A stretch of DNA of 64,000 nt from AP-15 sp963846635 (GCA_963846635.1 CAWJXM010000015.1:1-64000); one strand, 5' to 3'; counted from the stretch's first letter, positions 1 through 9,431 are shown. Numbers and translations: made by a program. The notes: generated by a model from the letters alone, not told the origin.

Positions 1-67
1 CCGATCTCAAGAAGACCCCTCGAACCACACCAAATTCCATGCCGTCAAATATCTCGGCGATTTTCAT
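1..67 (-). CDS. 5' end of a gene leaving the left edge
   Basis: Reading leftward from the ATG at 67-65, 22 codons (MKIAEIFDGMEFGVV...) stay open to the window edge. A Shine-Dalgarno-like AGGGG lies about 8 bases upstream of the ATG. The first residues resemble the N-terminus of some alphaproteobacterial aldehyde dehydrogenases, but the piece is too short to assign. It would be transcribed divergently from the CDGSH gene at 169. Confidence 0.4.
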   Translation of the reverse strand, partial: MKIAEIFDGMEFGVVRGVFLRS

Positions 68-168
68 GCGTAACCCCTGTAGTCCCCCGCCTGTTTCCAA
101 CAGAGGGACCATGCAACCCAGCACGTGATCGCTTATTATAAAAGAGACCTCAATAAGGGAGGATTATC

Positions 169-390
169 ATGGCTGAGGTAACTATCAAGGCGAGGCCAAC
201 CGGGCCGTATGTGGTCACAGGCACCATTGAACTGCACGACACGAACGGGAATGTTTTGGTAACCCAAACCAGGACCGTGCTCTGCCGTTGCGGTGCATCG
301 ACAAAAAAGCCGTTCTGTGACGGTACTCATTTGAAGATCGGCTTTCAAGCTGCAGCACAAGCAGTGCCTGACTCAGCAGAGAAGAGTTAA
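169..390 (+). CDS. CDGSH iron-sulfur domain protein
   Basis: This 73-residue protein contains the CDGSH signature, seen as CRCGASTKKPFCDGTH. Three Cys and one His in this motif normally bind a 2Fe-2S cluster. The family (mitoNEET-like) is thought to act in electron or cluster transfer. Small bacterial members are single-domain cytosolic proteins, and the length fits. A strong ribosome-binding site (AGGGAGG) lies just before the ATG. The closest downstream gene is an unrelated DUF6880 gene, so no operon function is suggested. The family call is firm; the physiological role is unknown. Confidence 0.85.
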   Translation: MAEVTIKARPTGPYVVTGTIELHDTNGNVLVTQTRTVLCRCGASTKKPFCDGTHLKIGFQAAAQAVPDSAEKS

Positions 391-509
391 GCGAGCCCTG
401 TTCTTCTATAAAGTCGCGGCCCGAAAGCTTGGGCTCATGGGAAGCCATACCATCCAATACACCCGGGCTGCCGCGAGCCGGTTCGACGGGCTCTGGAGAC
501 ACCGACCGT

Positions 510-1943
510 ATGGCGTCGAAGAAGACAGTCACTGTGCACAATCTGGCGGCGCTCGGCCCCGAGCGCCTCGCCGCAATCCTTGCCGATCTCGCGGAGACCG
601 ATGCCGAGGTCAAGCGACGCCTACGCCTGGAACTTGCCGCGCAGGTCGGCGGCGACACCATCGCTGCCGAGATCGGCAAACGCATTACCGCTTTGCGGAA
701 AGCGCGGTCCTTCATCGACTGGCAGAAGCGGCGGGACTTCGTGAAAGACCTCGACCTGCAGCGGGCGATGATCGTCGATCGGGTTGCTCAGACCCGCGCC
801 GACCTGGCGCTGGATTTGATGTGGCGGTTCATGGACCTTGCCGAACCGGTGATCAATCGCGTCGATGACAGCAACGGTTCGGTCGGTGACGTCTTTCGAT
901 CCGCATGTGAAGATCTCGGGACGATTGCGGCCAAAGCGAGACCCGACCCGGTGGATCTCGCAGATCGGGTATTTACCGCACTGTCGGCCAATGATTACGG
1001 CGTCTTCGACGGCTTGGTGGCAGCTATGATCCCAGCCCTCGGCGATGCGGGCATGGCACGCCTAAAGAGCCGCTTGGCGCAAGCGCTGGCGGACCGACCA
1101 CGGAAAGCAGACGGACGGGACTGGCGCGCAAATGCCGTGCGCAGGGCTCTACAGGATATCGCCGATGGCCAGGCAGACATCGATGGTTATATCGCGCTGG
1201 TGCCTGTGGAAGACCGCAGCCGGCCGCACGTGGGCGCCGAGATCGGCCGTCGTCTCCTGGCCGTCGGGCGGGCGACCGAGGCGCTTGCCGCGCTGGAGAG
1301 TGCGAGGCCGAAGCAGCGCACCGGCCAAGCCGGATATTACAACGTCCTCAACCTTGTCGGGTATGGCAACGACGGTGCGTGGGAGGAGGTCTACATCGAG
1401 GCGCTCGATGCGACGGGTCAGGCGGAGCAGGCTCAGCGGCTTCGTTGGGCGGCATTCGAGGAACGCCTCTCATCCACGCAGCTGCACGCCTACCTCAAGA
1501 AGCTGCCGGATTTCGAAGACGTCGAGGCCGAGGAACGGGCCATGAGGTATGCTCTTGGCTTCAAGAGTTTCCCAGCGGCGCTCGACTTTCTCCGAGGTTG
1601 GCCGGACCAAGCCCGCGCCGCCCAGCTCGTGCTGACACGAGCCGCGGAGATTGACGGCAATCTCTATTACCTGCTGGAGCCGGCGGCGCAGCTGATCGAA
1701 GGAAAGCACCCGTTGGCTGCGACCCTGCTTCGACGCGCCATGATCGAGGACACACTCAATGGCGCGAAATCCTCCCGCTACAAACATGCCGCCCGACACC
1801 TCCTCGAATGCTTGTCGCTCGCGTCCAGCATCCAGGACTTTGGCACTTTCGAGACACACGAGACCTTCACCAACCGCCTGCACGCCAAGCACGGCCGAAA
1901 GGTTGGCTTCTGGGCTCAGGTAGCCGAGTTGCCGGGAACCTGA
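510..1943 (+). CDS. DUF6880 family protein
   Basis: A 477-residue, mostly helical protein starting MASKKTVTVHNLAALG. The pattern of an N-terminal segment on subunit loss and decay of residues, followed by repeated helical hairpins rich in Ala, Leu and Arg, resembles the DUF6880 family common in alphaproteobacteria. Function is unknown for the family. No signal peptide or membrane segment is visible, so it is probably cytosolic. I chose the ATG at 510 rather than the earlier in-frame start at 429 because residues 1-27 of the longer form look non-native and low in family character. It stands alone between a CDGSH gene and a RibD-like remnant. Confidence 0.65.
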   Translation: MASKKTVTVHNLAALGPERLAAILADLAETDAEVKRRLRLELAAQVGGDTIAAEIGKRITALRKARSFIDWQKRRDFVKDLDLQRAMIVDRVAQTRADLALDLMWRFMDLAEPVINRVDDSNGSVGDVFRSACEDLGTIAAKARPDPVDLADRVFTALSANDYGVFDGLVAAMIPALGDAGMARLKSRLAQALADRPRKADGRDWRANAVRRALQDIADGQADIDGYIALVPVEDRSRPHVGAEIGRRLLAVGRATEALAALESARPKQRTGQAGYYNVLNLVGYGNDGAWEEVYIEALDATGQAEQAQRLRWAAFEERLSSTQLHAYLKKLPDFEDVEAEERAMRYALGFKSFPAALDFLRGWPDQARAAQLVLTRAAEIDGNLYYLLEPAAQLIEGKHPLAATLLRRAMIEDTLNGAKSSRYKHAARHLLECLSLASSIQDFGTFETHETFTNRLHAKHGRKVGFWAQVAELPGT

Positions 1944-1971
1944 CGCGGATCCCTGTGCAGCGGTTTCCCAT

Positions 1972-2250
1972 TTGATCCTGAACCGCGAGCTGGGGCTCGA
2001 ACGCCTGCTGCTCAAAGGTGGCAAAGGTGGCGGCAGGTCGAACGGGGCCTTTCTACGGGCCGGCCTGATCGACGAGATCAGTCTTGCGATCTGCCCCGCC
2101 GTCGATGGAGCGAAAGGCGCGCCGAGCATCTTCGATTCCAGCGACAAGGATGCCGGCATCGCAGCGCCGATCCGCTCAATGACGCTGGCGAGCACCGAGG
2201 TGTTGGAGGGCGGCGTGGTTTGGCTCCGCTATCGGCTCCAAAACCGCTGA
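1972..2250 (+). pseudogene. C-terminal remnant of a RibD_C (dihydrofolate-reductase-like) protein
   Basis: Ninety-two codons correspond to the C-terminal third of the RibD_C/dihydrofolate-reductase-like family: a GG-rich loop followed by GAFLRAGLIDEISLAICPAV, then an LEGGVVWLRYRL ending. The N-terminal NADPH-binding part is missing. The frame opens with a TTG only 28 bases after the DUF6880 stop, and there is no good ribosome-binding site. A 5' truncation is therefore the best reading. Full family members reduce pteridine- or pyrimidine-type substrates; this fragment is unlikely to be functional. Confidence 0.65.
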
Positions 2251-2414
2251 TGCGCAGCAGCGGAGGCCGGTGGTCGCCGGCCCCGGCTAGAGCGCTCGCG
2301 CGACGGATCCCGAACTGAGAGTCTTGAGGTGCACGGCCAATGGACGAGCCAAGTTCCTTCGCGCGCAAGGACCGCCCGGAAAGGACGGCCCTCCCTGTTT
2401 TGATCTGCGATAAT

Positions 2415-2798
2415 TCAAGCAGGGATGCGATAAAGCGCGCACAGCTTGTTGCCGTCGGGATCGCGAAGATAAGCGAGATACATCTTGCCGGCGGCCCCTT
2501 GGCGCATGCCGGGCGGGTCCTCGATCGTCGTACCGCCATTCGCGACACTGGCTTTATGCCACGCGTCGACCTGTTCGGGACCGCTCATCGAGAAGCCGAT
2601 CGTGCCGCCGTTGGCATGGGCGGCCGGCTTGCCGTCGATGGGTTTAGTGACCATGAAGCGCCCGCCATTGTGCGTGTAAGCCAGCCGGCCTCTGGCATCC
2701 TCAACCCCGGGCTGACCGCCCAGCGCGACAAACAGGGCATCGTAGAATTTTTTCGACCGGGCGATGTCGTTACTCCCGACCATAACATGGCTGAACAT
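2415..2798 (-). CDS. VOC family (glyoxalase/bleomycin-resistance fold) protein
   Basis: This 127-residue protein has the two-module VOC layout. It begins MFSHVMVGSNDIARSKKFYD and ends with YLRDPDGNKLCALYR, the usual DPDGN turn before the last metal-ligand strand. VOC proteins are small cytosolic metal-dependent enzymes or binding proteins (glyoxalase, dioxygenase, antibiotic binding). The substrate cannot be read from sequence. A GAGAGAA ribosome-binding site precedes the ATG. It is transcribed away from the LLM oxidoreductase gene. Confidence 0.8.
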   Translation of the reverse strand: MFSHVMVGSNDIARSKKFYDALFVALGGQPGVEDARGRLAYTHNGGRFMVTKPIDGKPAAHANGGTIGFSMSGPEQVDAWHKASVANGGTTIEDPPGMRQGAAGKMYLAYLRDPDGNKLCALYRIPA

Positions 2799-3146
2799 TT
2801 CGTTCTCTCCTCATCAGCATCACATCCGCCCGCCGCCTCCGCCCCACAAGCAGAGCACGGTTTGCAGGCTGGGGGCAGTATGACGGGACGATGATCGGCA
2901 AAAGAGAAAAATCTCTCCTCTCCCCATCGCCATCCCCGGCCGCCTGTGACAGCTGAGCTATGCCGTGGCTCGTAAGGAGGAAATATACAATGGCAAGGGG
3001 CACCTTCATATCGAAAGGCAACCCGCCGTTTGGGAAGGCGATGGGTTGATGAGCAATCCCTTCGGAGCGGCAACCGCAATCTATCCTTGGCTTGGACGGC
3101 GAACTCGGGTCTGATCGAAACTTGAGCCGGCGGCAAGGATGAGGCG
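2799..3146. other. Intergenic region between VOC and LLM genes
   Basis: This is a divergent intergenic stretch of about 350 bases. It should contain promoters for both flanking genes, but no convincing -35/-10 pair, RNA gene or repeat was seen. Confidence 0.4.
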
Positions 3147-4055
3147 ATGAGAGTCGGGGTCTCGCTGACGAGCAATCACCCGGACGCGAAAGATCCGCGC
3201 CAAGGAGCGCGCTGGATGATCGAGCAAGCCGCGGCGGCACACCGTGCGGCACTCGCTTCCCTGTTTGTCGGCGACCAGCACGTGTCGCCCACGCCCTACT
3301 ATCAGAACACGCCAATGCTCGGGCGGCTTCTCGCTGAGTGGGGCGAGGCCCCGGCCGGGTGCCTGTTCCTGCTCCCGTTGTGGCACCCGGTGCTGGTGGC
3401 TGAGCAGATCGGGACGCTAGCCGCCATCGCTCAAGGTCCCTTCATCATGCAATGCGGGCTCGGCTGGGGCGACGCCCGGTTCGCCGCCATGGGCGCCAAC
3501 ATCAGGACGCGTCCTTCGGCATTCGAGGAAGCCCTTGAAATTATCCGGCGCCTGCTGGCGGGTGAAACGGTGAGTTCCGCCCGGCGGTTCCGGATCGCCG
3601 AAGCGAGCCTGGCGCTGCGTCCGGCCGAGCCCGTCGCGGTCTGGATCGGCGCCAGCGCCCCGCCGGCCATCGACCGCGCGGCACGACTGGCGGAGGGCTG
3701 GATCGCGGGCCCCGGCCTCACCCTCGAGGATGCACGCGTGCAGGCCGATCTCTATCGCGAGTGCTGCGCCGCCTACGGCAGGCAGCCGGGCGCCATCGTC
3801 TTGCGGCGCGACATCTACGTCGGCGAGTCGTCGGCCGAGGCGCAGGCGGTATTGCAATATGCGCTGAGCCGAAGCTATCGCGGCATTCCGGCGGAAGCCC
3901 TGATCGCGGGCTCGGTCGAGGACGTCGCAGAACAGTTTCGGAGCTTCGGGAAAATCGGGTACACCGACATCCTCGTGCGCCATCTGACCAACGATCAGCC
4001 GAAGGTCCTGGGGTCGCTGGAGCGGCTGGCTGCGGTGCGCGCGGCGCTGGCCTGA
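3147..4055 (+). CDS. LLM class flavin-dependent oxidoreductase
   Basis: A 302-residue protein of the luciferase-like monooxygenase superfamily. These enzymes use FMNH2 (or F420) in a TIM barrel to oxidise organic substrates. Family signs are the N-terminal strand MRVGVSLTSN, a central LPLWHPVLVAEQ..LA segment, a CGLGWG turn that normally contacts the flavin, and a helical C-terminus. Length is typical. The start at 3147 follows a GGATGAGG ribosome-binding site. A gentisate-dioxygenase-like gene follows on the same strand after a palindromic repeat, so a role in aromatic or organic-acid catabolism is possible but inferred. Confidence 0.8.
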   Translation: MRVGVSLTSNHPDAKDPRQGARWMIEQAAAAHRAALASLFVGDQHVSPTPYYQNTPMLGRLLAEWGEAPAGCLFLLPLWHPVLVAEQIGTLAAIAQGPFIMQCGLGWGDARFAAMGANIRTRPSAFEEALEIIRRLLAGETVSSARRFRIAEASLALRPAEPVAVWIGASAPPAIDRAARLAEGWIAGPGLTLEDARVQADLYRECCAAYGRQPGAIVLRRDIYVGESSAEAQAVLQYALSRSYRGIPAEALIAGSVEDVAEQFRSFGKIGYTDILVRHLTNDQPKVLGSLERLAAVRAALA

Positions 4056-4165
4056 AAGGGTCTGGCCGGAAATGGAGCCGAGACCGGCAAACATCCCTCG
4101 TCACCCCGCGAAAGCGCTAGGGTATGTACATATCTCAGAAACAGTAATGTTTTCAGCAGATTATT

Positions 4166-4256
4166 CGTCGTCCCCGCGAAAGCGGGGACCCAGGGGCACC
4201 CCGGCTAAGAGCCTCATATGCGGCCCCTGGGTGCCCGCTTTCGCGGGCATGACGGG
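4166..4256. repeat. Palindromic CCCGCGAAAGCGGG-type intergenic repeat
   Basis: Two GC-rich palindromes, one around CCCCGCGAAAGCGGGG at 4172-4187 and one around GCCCGCTTTCGCGGGC near 4233-4248, enclose a further inverted pair (CCAGGGGC and GCCCCTGG). The whole unit could fold into one long cruciform. A similar CCCGCGAAAGCGGG palindrome recurs at about 10936. Such units are common dispersed repeats in alphaproteobacterial genomes and often sit between genes as here. Confidence 0.75.
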
Positions 4257-4279
4257 TAGTGTGAAAGGGAGGGTCTGCA

Positions 4280-5263
4280 ATGCTGGAACTTTCTGACATC
4301 CAGTCTTCGCAACAAGAGCTGGAGGACTACTACGCGCAATTGCGCGCGCAGCACGTGACGCCGGCCTGGATCGGCGGCGGCATCAGCATCGAGCCGCAAA
4401 GCAAGGCTGTGCCTTACCTGTGGCATTGGCGCGATCTGCGACCACAGGCGATGCGGGCGGCCGAGCTGGTTGGGACCCAGCAAGCCGAACGCCGGGTTCT
4501 GCGCCTGACCAACCCCGAGCTGTCCGGCACGTCGGCCAGCAATACGCTGGTCGCCAACATCCAGATCGTGATGCCGGGGGAGATTGCCCGGGCCCATCGC
4601 CATTCCGCGGCGGCCCTGCGCCTGATCATCGAGGGAAGGGGCGGCTACACCGTCGTCAACGGCGAGCGCGTTCCGATGTACCCCGGCGATCTCGTCCTGA
4701 CGCCCAACTGGTGCTGGCACGACCACGCCAACGACACCGACGCGCCGATGATGTGGCTGGACGGCCTCGATACCCCGCTGGTGCGGATGCTCGAAGCCGG
4801 GTTCTATGAGGAGTACCGCCAGGAGCGACAAGACTTCGGTGCGGGGGCCAACACGTCGCCGTGGCACTACCCGATGTCGGAGATGCGGGCCGCGCTGGAG
4901 CGGCTGGCTGCCGCCGATACCGCCGACGCCGGCGAGGGCATCATCCTCGAATACAAGAACCGGGTCACCGGCGGACCGGTCATGCCGACCATCGCCTGCC
5001 ACATGCAGCTGCTGCGCCCCGGTGAGAAGACGCAGGTGCGCCGCCGTGTGTGCTGCACGAATTATCACGTGGCCGAGGGTGCCGGTTACTCGGTGGTCGG
5101 CGGCGAGCGCCTCGACTGGGAAGACAAGGATGTATTCACGGTCCCGACCTGGACGTTCTGCGAGCACGTCAACACCGGCGACCGCCCGGCCTTCTTGTTC
5201 AGCTTCAGCGACGCGCCGGTGATGAAGGCCTTAAGCCTCTACCGGGACGAAACCAGGCCGTAG
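4280..5263 (+). CDS. Gentisate 1,2-dioxygenase-like double-cupin protein
   Basis: A 327-residue bicupin resembling gentisate 1,2-dioxygenase, which opens the ring of gentisate (2,5-dihydroxybenzoate) with O2 using Fe(II). The N-terminal cupin carries AHRHSAAALRLIIEGRG, with His106 and His108, and WHDHAND, with His147 and His149; these are plausible iron ligands. The second cupin (about residues 230-320) has weaker motifs, as is usual. Length is slightly below typical gentisate dioxygenases (about 340-370). Related salicylate or hydroxynaphthoate dioxygenases are alternatives. A GGGAGGG ribosome-binding site precedes the ATG. Confidence 0.75.
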   Translation: MLELSDIQSSQQELEDYYAQLRAQHVTPAWIGGGISIEPQSKAVPYLWHWRDLRPQAMRAAELVGTQQAERRVLRLTNPELSGTSASNTLVANIQIVMPGEIARAHRHSAAALRLIIEGRGGYTVVNGERVPMYPGDLVLTPNWCWHDHANDTDAPMMWLDGLDTPLVRMLEAGFYEEYRQERQDFGAGANTSPWHYPMSEMRAALERLAAADTADAGEGIILEYKNRVTGGPVMPTIACHMQLLRPGEKTQVRRRVCCTNYHVAEGAGYSVVGGERLDWEDKDVFTVPTWTFCEHVNTGDRPAFLFSFSDAPVMKALSLYRDETRP

Positions 5264-5272
5264 CCGCGTGAT

Positions 5273-5295
5273 GCGCCGGCGCCCATCGCCGGCGC
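5273..5295 (+). terminator. Hairpin downstream of the cupin dioxygenase gene
   Basis: A perfect 9-bp stem (GCGCCGGCG / CGCCGGCGC) with a 5-base loop lies 10 bases after the stop codon. No U-tract follows, so it may be a weak terminator or an mRNA 3'-end stabiliser. Confidence 0.5.
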
Positions 5296-5446
5296 GGAAA
5301 TGACGAGAGGCTGGTGGTGCCTGAGGGCATCGAAATGCCGCACTGCGCTGGAAGGCCGAGGCTAACCTCCAGCAAATTGCCGCATCCGCACCTAAGGCCT
5401 TCGTCTATTCCTCGCGGGTCGACTGGTTTTGCGCCTCAACCGACCT

Positions 5447-5674
5447 TCACGGCCCCGCTACCAGCCGCGTCGGCAAGGGCGGCCGGCCCTCGCCCGGCGT
5501 GCACACGCTGGCAAAGCGCTGATCGAGAAACCCCCAATCGATCTCTCGCGCCAGCCGCACCAGCGCATGGCCAAGATCGATCACGTCCTCCAATGCCGGT
5601 TTTAATAGGTCCTCTGACGATCCTCGCGTGGTCTTGCCACCGCGTCCCTCAACGCTGATGACCCGCCACCCCAT
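5447..5674 (-). pseudogene. N-terminal remnant of an IS5-type transposase
   Basis: The frame encodes DVIDLGHALVRLAREIDWG then FLDQRFASV and RPPLPTRLVAG. This matches the conserved N-terminal helix region of IS5-family transposases, which is followed in intact copies by an alternating LKH/NLSDE region. Here homology stops near 5447. Only about 60 codons remain and no inverted repeats were identified, so it is a decayed fragment. The rest of the 5.3-5.9 kb interval shows nothing else recognisable. Confidence 0.65.
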
Positions 5675-5884
5675 GCCATGATTCGCCCAAAATCGGAAAC
5701 CAAAATCGCCAGAAACCGCCGCCCCAGACTCAACCTTTCTGCAAGTTCGACGACTTTGACGCAGTCTTTCCTCCCAATCCGATCAACCCCTTAGCCGTAC
5801 TTCACGGACGACTATATAAATTATGCTGTATAGGGCGTTTTTCGGCCGCGTGGCCCCAGTTCCGGCGATCCGATTTCTCTAGGC

Positions 5885-7267
5885 TTAATCGGCCTCACGC
5901 CTTGTGAGAGTGATACGTCGAGGCGGATCTCCACGGCCAGCTTTTGAATGCAATCCAAGGCGTGTCCAGATCGCTTTTTCTAATACATCTTCGAAGCCTG
6001 TTCCAACCGAGGAATCATTTACGGCTTTCCTGATCCGCTTGTGGATCTCGCCAAACCATAGGTAGAACTCTTCCAGCACTTCGGCGGCGACCCTTCCCGA
6101 TGAAGGCGCATGGAACGAGCGTCGCCCCAGCATGAGGGCTTGTAACATGAGATCCGCAACCGGCCCCGGGAAATGGCTCTCGATTAGCACTTGGCCAGAT
6201 CCACCTTGTATCTCTAAGTGGCAATCGCCCAGCAACCGTTCCGCTCTCACCCCCAAAGTCTCGTTGGCCGGCAGGTTTATCGCGATGGCGGCATCGCTGC
6301 CCTTGAAAAAGCCTTCAGGGAAGCGCTTGGCCTCGATAAGTTTTCGGAAGCTGCTCGATATCCCATCCGCGACGGAGTCGATGTCATCTGCTCGCTTCTT
6401 TCTCGCTGTACGGTCCTTGTCCCCGGCAACTGCGATCCGACTCCGGCAAGCCTCGCACATATCCGTGTAAAGCTGCTGGAGGGTCACGGGCATTCCAAGC
6501 AGCGCCAAGAGCCATTCGTCAAGCTGGCGGAGCCAAGAATCCGGCGCCGTTGTGGTGGACCAGTTCACCGGCTTCGCACGTTCCCAGACGAGCTTTGCCC
6601 GAGAAACCAAAGTTTGTCGCTCCCGCTCGCTTAGCGCCCGCACATCAACGATCGGAAAGGCGCGAAGCTTCTTGGTGGCCGCCTCCAATGCGCCAGCCCC
6701 CAGACTCGCAGCTCCATTCACTTCAATCGAAAATGTAAACAACGTAGATGTAAGTACAGCTGCCAATTCACGCCAAGTAATCCCATCATTTGGTATCAGA
6801 AAATTACATCTCTGATCGACTACTGCTGCTTGAGGAAATAGAAAGGGAGCATAAACAGAATCAAATGCCTTCCGGATCCATATGTGAGATTTATGTGGTT
6901 GTGCTTTGGGCCCATACCATAACTCGCCGCCCTGCTTGGTGAGAGCCTCTTCGATCGTTTCATTTTTTCCGGCCTGCTTCTTGCGGTTAGCGGCATGATG
7001 TGCAACTGCCCGGATGTAACGGAGGGCGCCAGTACCCCTGAGCTCGTCCTCGGGTTCATTACAATAAAACAGAGAAAGTCTTGCTACAGGGCTCTGGAGA
7101 TAACTCTCCGAGTTCAGGTCTCCCAGTTCCAGTATCTCCATGAGGTAGCGCGGTTCGATGCCGAATGTATCGATCGTTGCCTCGTTTAAATAAAAAAAAT
7201 CGTTTTGGAGGGATTTGTAACCAAGCGATGCCTGCGACACCATCGCGACGGTTGTAATCTTACTCAT
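5885..7267 (-). CDS. Target-recognition-like partner of the upstream DNA methylase
   Basis: This 460-residue protein begins at an ATG that overlaps the stop codon of the methylase gene by one base (TGATG), so the two are translationally coupled. Residues about 120-200 contain an RELAAVLTSTLFTF segment, then LGAGALEA and LRAFPIV. This resembles the target-recognition end of Eco57I/type IIG-like methylases, where a similar 'L..lLNS.l..f..e..g...lG.G.L' pattern follows the catalytic domain. The likely job is to give sequence specificity to the methylase/nuclease. The C-terminal half is unrecognised. Base composition is more AT-rich than the neighbours, suggesting horizontal acquisition. Confidence 0.6.
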   Translation of the reverse strand: MSKITTVAMVSQASLGYKSLQNDFFYLNEATIDTFGIEPRYLMEILELGDLNSESYLQSPVARLSLFYCNEPEDELRGTGALRYIRAVAHHAANRKKQAGKNETIEEALTKQGGELWYGPKAQPHKSHIWIRKAFDSVYAPFLFPQAAVVDQRCNFLIPNDGITWRELAAVLTSTLFTFSIEVNGAASLGAGALEAATKKLRAFPIVDVRALSERERQTLVSRAKLVWERAKPVNWSTTTAPDSWLRQLDEWLLALLGMPVTLQQLYTDMCEACRSRIAVAGDKDRTARKKRADDIDSVADGISSSFRKLIEAKRFPEGFFKGSDAAIAINLPANETLGVRAERLLGDCHLEIQGGSGQVLIESHFPGPVADLMLQALMLGRRSFHAPSSGRVAAEVLEEFYLWFGEIHKRIRKAVNDSSVGTGFEDVLEKAIWTRLGLHSKAGRGDPPRRITLTRREAD

Positions 7268-9279
7268 CAGCTTAACCCAAAAATTCTAAAATAGGAATGC
7301 GGTGCCCGCAGGTATCGCGACCAATTGCGTACAGCGCGAGGGTGGGAGTTGAGCGCGCCTCGTTCGACATTTGTCGGGATCACGTTTACCCGGTAGATCT
7401 CGTTTTCCGTATGTTCTCGAATTCCTTCCACTGTATCCGCGAACTCTGCCATCTTCGACCAATAGTCGGCGTCTGAATCCACGATCTCGGTTATGCGTTT
7501 CTTGAGCATAACGAACCTAATCTGTTCCGTAATTTCGACATGTTCTCGACCACGTTTCTCAGCAATTATGATCGTGGTGTTGACGTCCACTTGAGAGAAA
7601 AAAGATTCCACAAGCGATGATATAACTGCTACTAACCGAAGTTCTTTGAGAAACAATCCTTGCAGTGGTGCAGCAAAATCTGACATTAGCCAACTAGCGG
7701 AGGTGACAAAGCCGACGCGAGCGCCTTCGTTCATAAATGGAAGCGCTTGATAAATAAAGAACGCAAACAGGTCTGTTTTTGCGGCTGGCTGATAACCGAT
7801 ACGCGCTGCGGTAGTAAACAGGCGAGCTTTATACGCTGGGTCGAGATCATCCTGATTTTGGGATCTTAGATAAGGTGGGTTCCCGATGATAGCATCGAAA
7901 TGGGGTATCGGAACCGCGGTTTTGCTTGGGCCCGACACGTGCGATGGGGGAAATTCCACTGGTTCTCCCGGAGTTCGCTGAAAGAAATCACCGGGGACTA
8001 TTCGCGGAAAATTATCAAACTCTGTGAGGTTTTGGCGATAGAGATTGATCGCAGCCAACTCAGTGGCGAAAGGGCTTAGATCAAATCCCCATATGATAGA
8101 GAGTAGCTGTTGGTGATTTAAATGCGCTCGAGCTGCTAAGAAGTCGTAGGCTCTCATCAGAAATGTCCCGCTGCCGCAGCCGGGGTCAAGCACAAGCGGC
8201 CTTGCTCCGTTCAACGTAAATGCCACGATGAGATCGGCCACGGGAACCGGCGTGTAGAATTGTCCTAGAAGCATCTGCTCTTCAGGTGGGATAAGTTCCT
8301 CGAAAACAGACCCAAGAACATCTGCCCGTAAGGAGGTCCAATCATAGGCGGCGAGCTGTCTAATTAGGAGCCTAAGAACCTGCTCTGCAATGAGTGGTAC
8401 CGGAACGATCTCATCCAATCTATGCTGTCTAAAAAGCGCTTCATAGTCGTATCGGCGTACGTTATCCCAATATGGCCGAAGAGCCTTAAGTAATGATTCA
8501 TCCTCGGTCGGTTCTAGAGGGTATAGATTCGGCTGCTTCCTCCGTAGTGCAAAATAAAATAAAATCTGACCGATCAATCTATAACCATACTGGCCCGCAA
8601 TAGCGTAGTCCACATCTTTGACAAAATCGATGAATCCCTGAGTAGTAGCGATTTGACGGAGCTCCTGACGGAGCGATCTATCTGAGGCGGTTCTGGCCTT
8701 CAAAGCCGAATAGATCGCTGTCCGAACGCTGTTTAACGCGATCGTTAGGCGACCGACAAATATCGAGGCGTCAATTCGTAGCCCCTGGGAAAAGCCAGCT
8801 GCGTGGGCTTCCCAGGACGCATCAACAATCTCCAAGGCGCGGCGGCGAAGCGAAGCGGCGGACCGATCTTCCAGCCACGAGTTGACTGACGTTACAAGGG
8901 GGTCGAGCCGCCACACCCGGATTACGTCGCCCGGCGTCGTGTTCTCGCCCGGGGCAGGCGTGCGGTATAGCTCGGCCTCTCTCATGTTCCAAATTGCGAA
9001 AAACGGTGCGTTCCATTGCCGCGCCTTTTCAATGGCGTCAGCGAGAAAGGCCGGATCAGAGATGGAAGTCTCCGGTGTCTTTAGCTCGATTTCCAGGAAA
9101 GCAGCCTCCGCGTTACGATTGAGCCATACGACAAGGTCGTTCCGCTTGCCTGATCCTGCTCGTGGTTTTTCTTGGGTCGCCCTGTCGAGACCAAGACCGG
9201 GCCGTCGTTGGATCTCTTCATTGATCCATTGTAGCGCTCCGCCCTGGAACTCCATCTCGTTAGTTTTTCTGCGTGCCAT
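7267..9279 (-). CDS. N6-adenine DNA methylase with N-terminal nuclease-like domain
   Basis: A 670-residue protein. Residues 40-70 carry D48 followed by EIELK (E65-x-K67), a PD-(D/E)XK nuclease-like arrangement. Residues 339-344 (GQFYTP) match methylase motif X, 365-373 (DPGCGSGTF) match the SAM-binding motif I, and 467-470 (NPPY) are the adenine-N6 catalytic motif. This layout fits a type IIG/Eco57I-like restriction-modification polypeptide, except that the recognition domain appears to be encoded separately by the overlapping downstream gene. No helicase gene is nearby, which argues against a type I or ISP system. Role: host DNA modification and probable cleavage of unmodified DNA. Confidence 0.8.
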   Translation of the reverse strand: MARRKTNEMEFQGGALQWINEEIQRRPGLGLDRATQEKPRAGSGKRNDLVVWLNRNAEAAFLEIELKTPETSISDPAFLADAIEKARQWNAPFFAIWNMREAELYRTPAPGENTTPGDVIRVWRLDPLVTSVNSWLEDRSAASLRRRALEIVDASWEAHAAGFSQGLRIDASIFVGRLTIALNSVRTAIYSALKARTASDRSLRQELRQIATTQGFIDFVKDVDYAIAGQYGYRLIGQILFYFALRRKQPNLYPLEPTEDESLLKALRPYWDNVRRYDYEALFRQHRLDEIVPVPLIAEQVLRLLIRQLAAYDWTSLRADVLGSVFEELIPPEEQMLLGQFYTPVPVADLIVAFTLNGARPLVLDPGCGSGTFLMRAYDFLAARAHLNHQQLLSIIWGFDLSPFATELAAINLYRQNLTEFDNFPRIVPGDFFQRTPGEPVEFPPSHVSGPSKTAVPIPHFDAIIGNPPYLRSQNQDDLDPAYKARLFTTAARIGYQPAAKTDLFAFFIYQALPFMNEGARVGFVTSASWLMSDFAAPLQGLFLKELRLVAVISSLVESFFSQVDVNTTIIIAEKRGREHVEITEQIRFVMLKKRITEIVDSDADYWSKMAEFADTVEGIREHTENEIYRVNVIPTNVERGALNSHPRAVRNWSRYLRAPHSYFRIFGLS

Positions 9280-9431
9280 TCACATTTTCCGTCTAGGAGG
9301 CGGGAGCTGATTACGCCCGCGGTGCCAATTTCCGGTCTCAAATCGGCTGCCATCTTAGCATCCAGAAGCGACGCGGGAGTTCGTCATACAGCAAGAGAAT
9401 TCCATCTTTTCAGCGGTAGGTTATGGCATCA

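Noticed and set aside
4166..4256. Possible CRISPR-like repeat
   Set aside because: There is only one pair of palindromes with no regularly spaced repeats or spacers; it fits a dispersed palindromic element.
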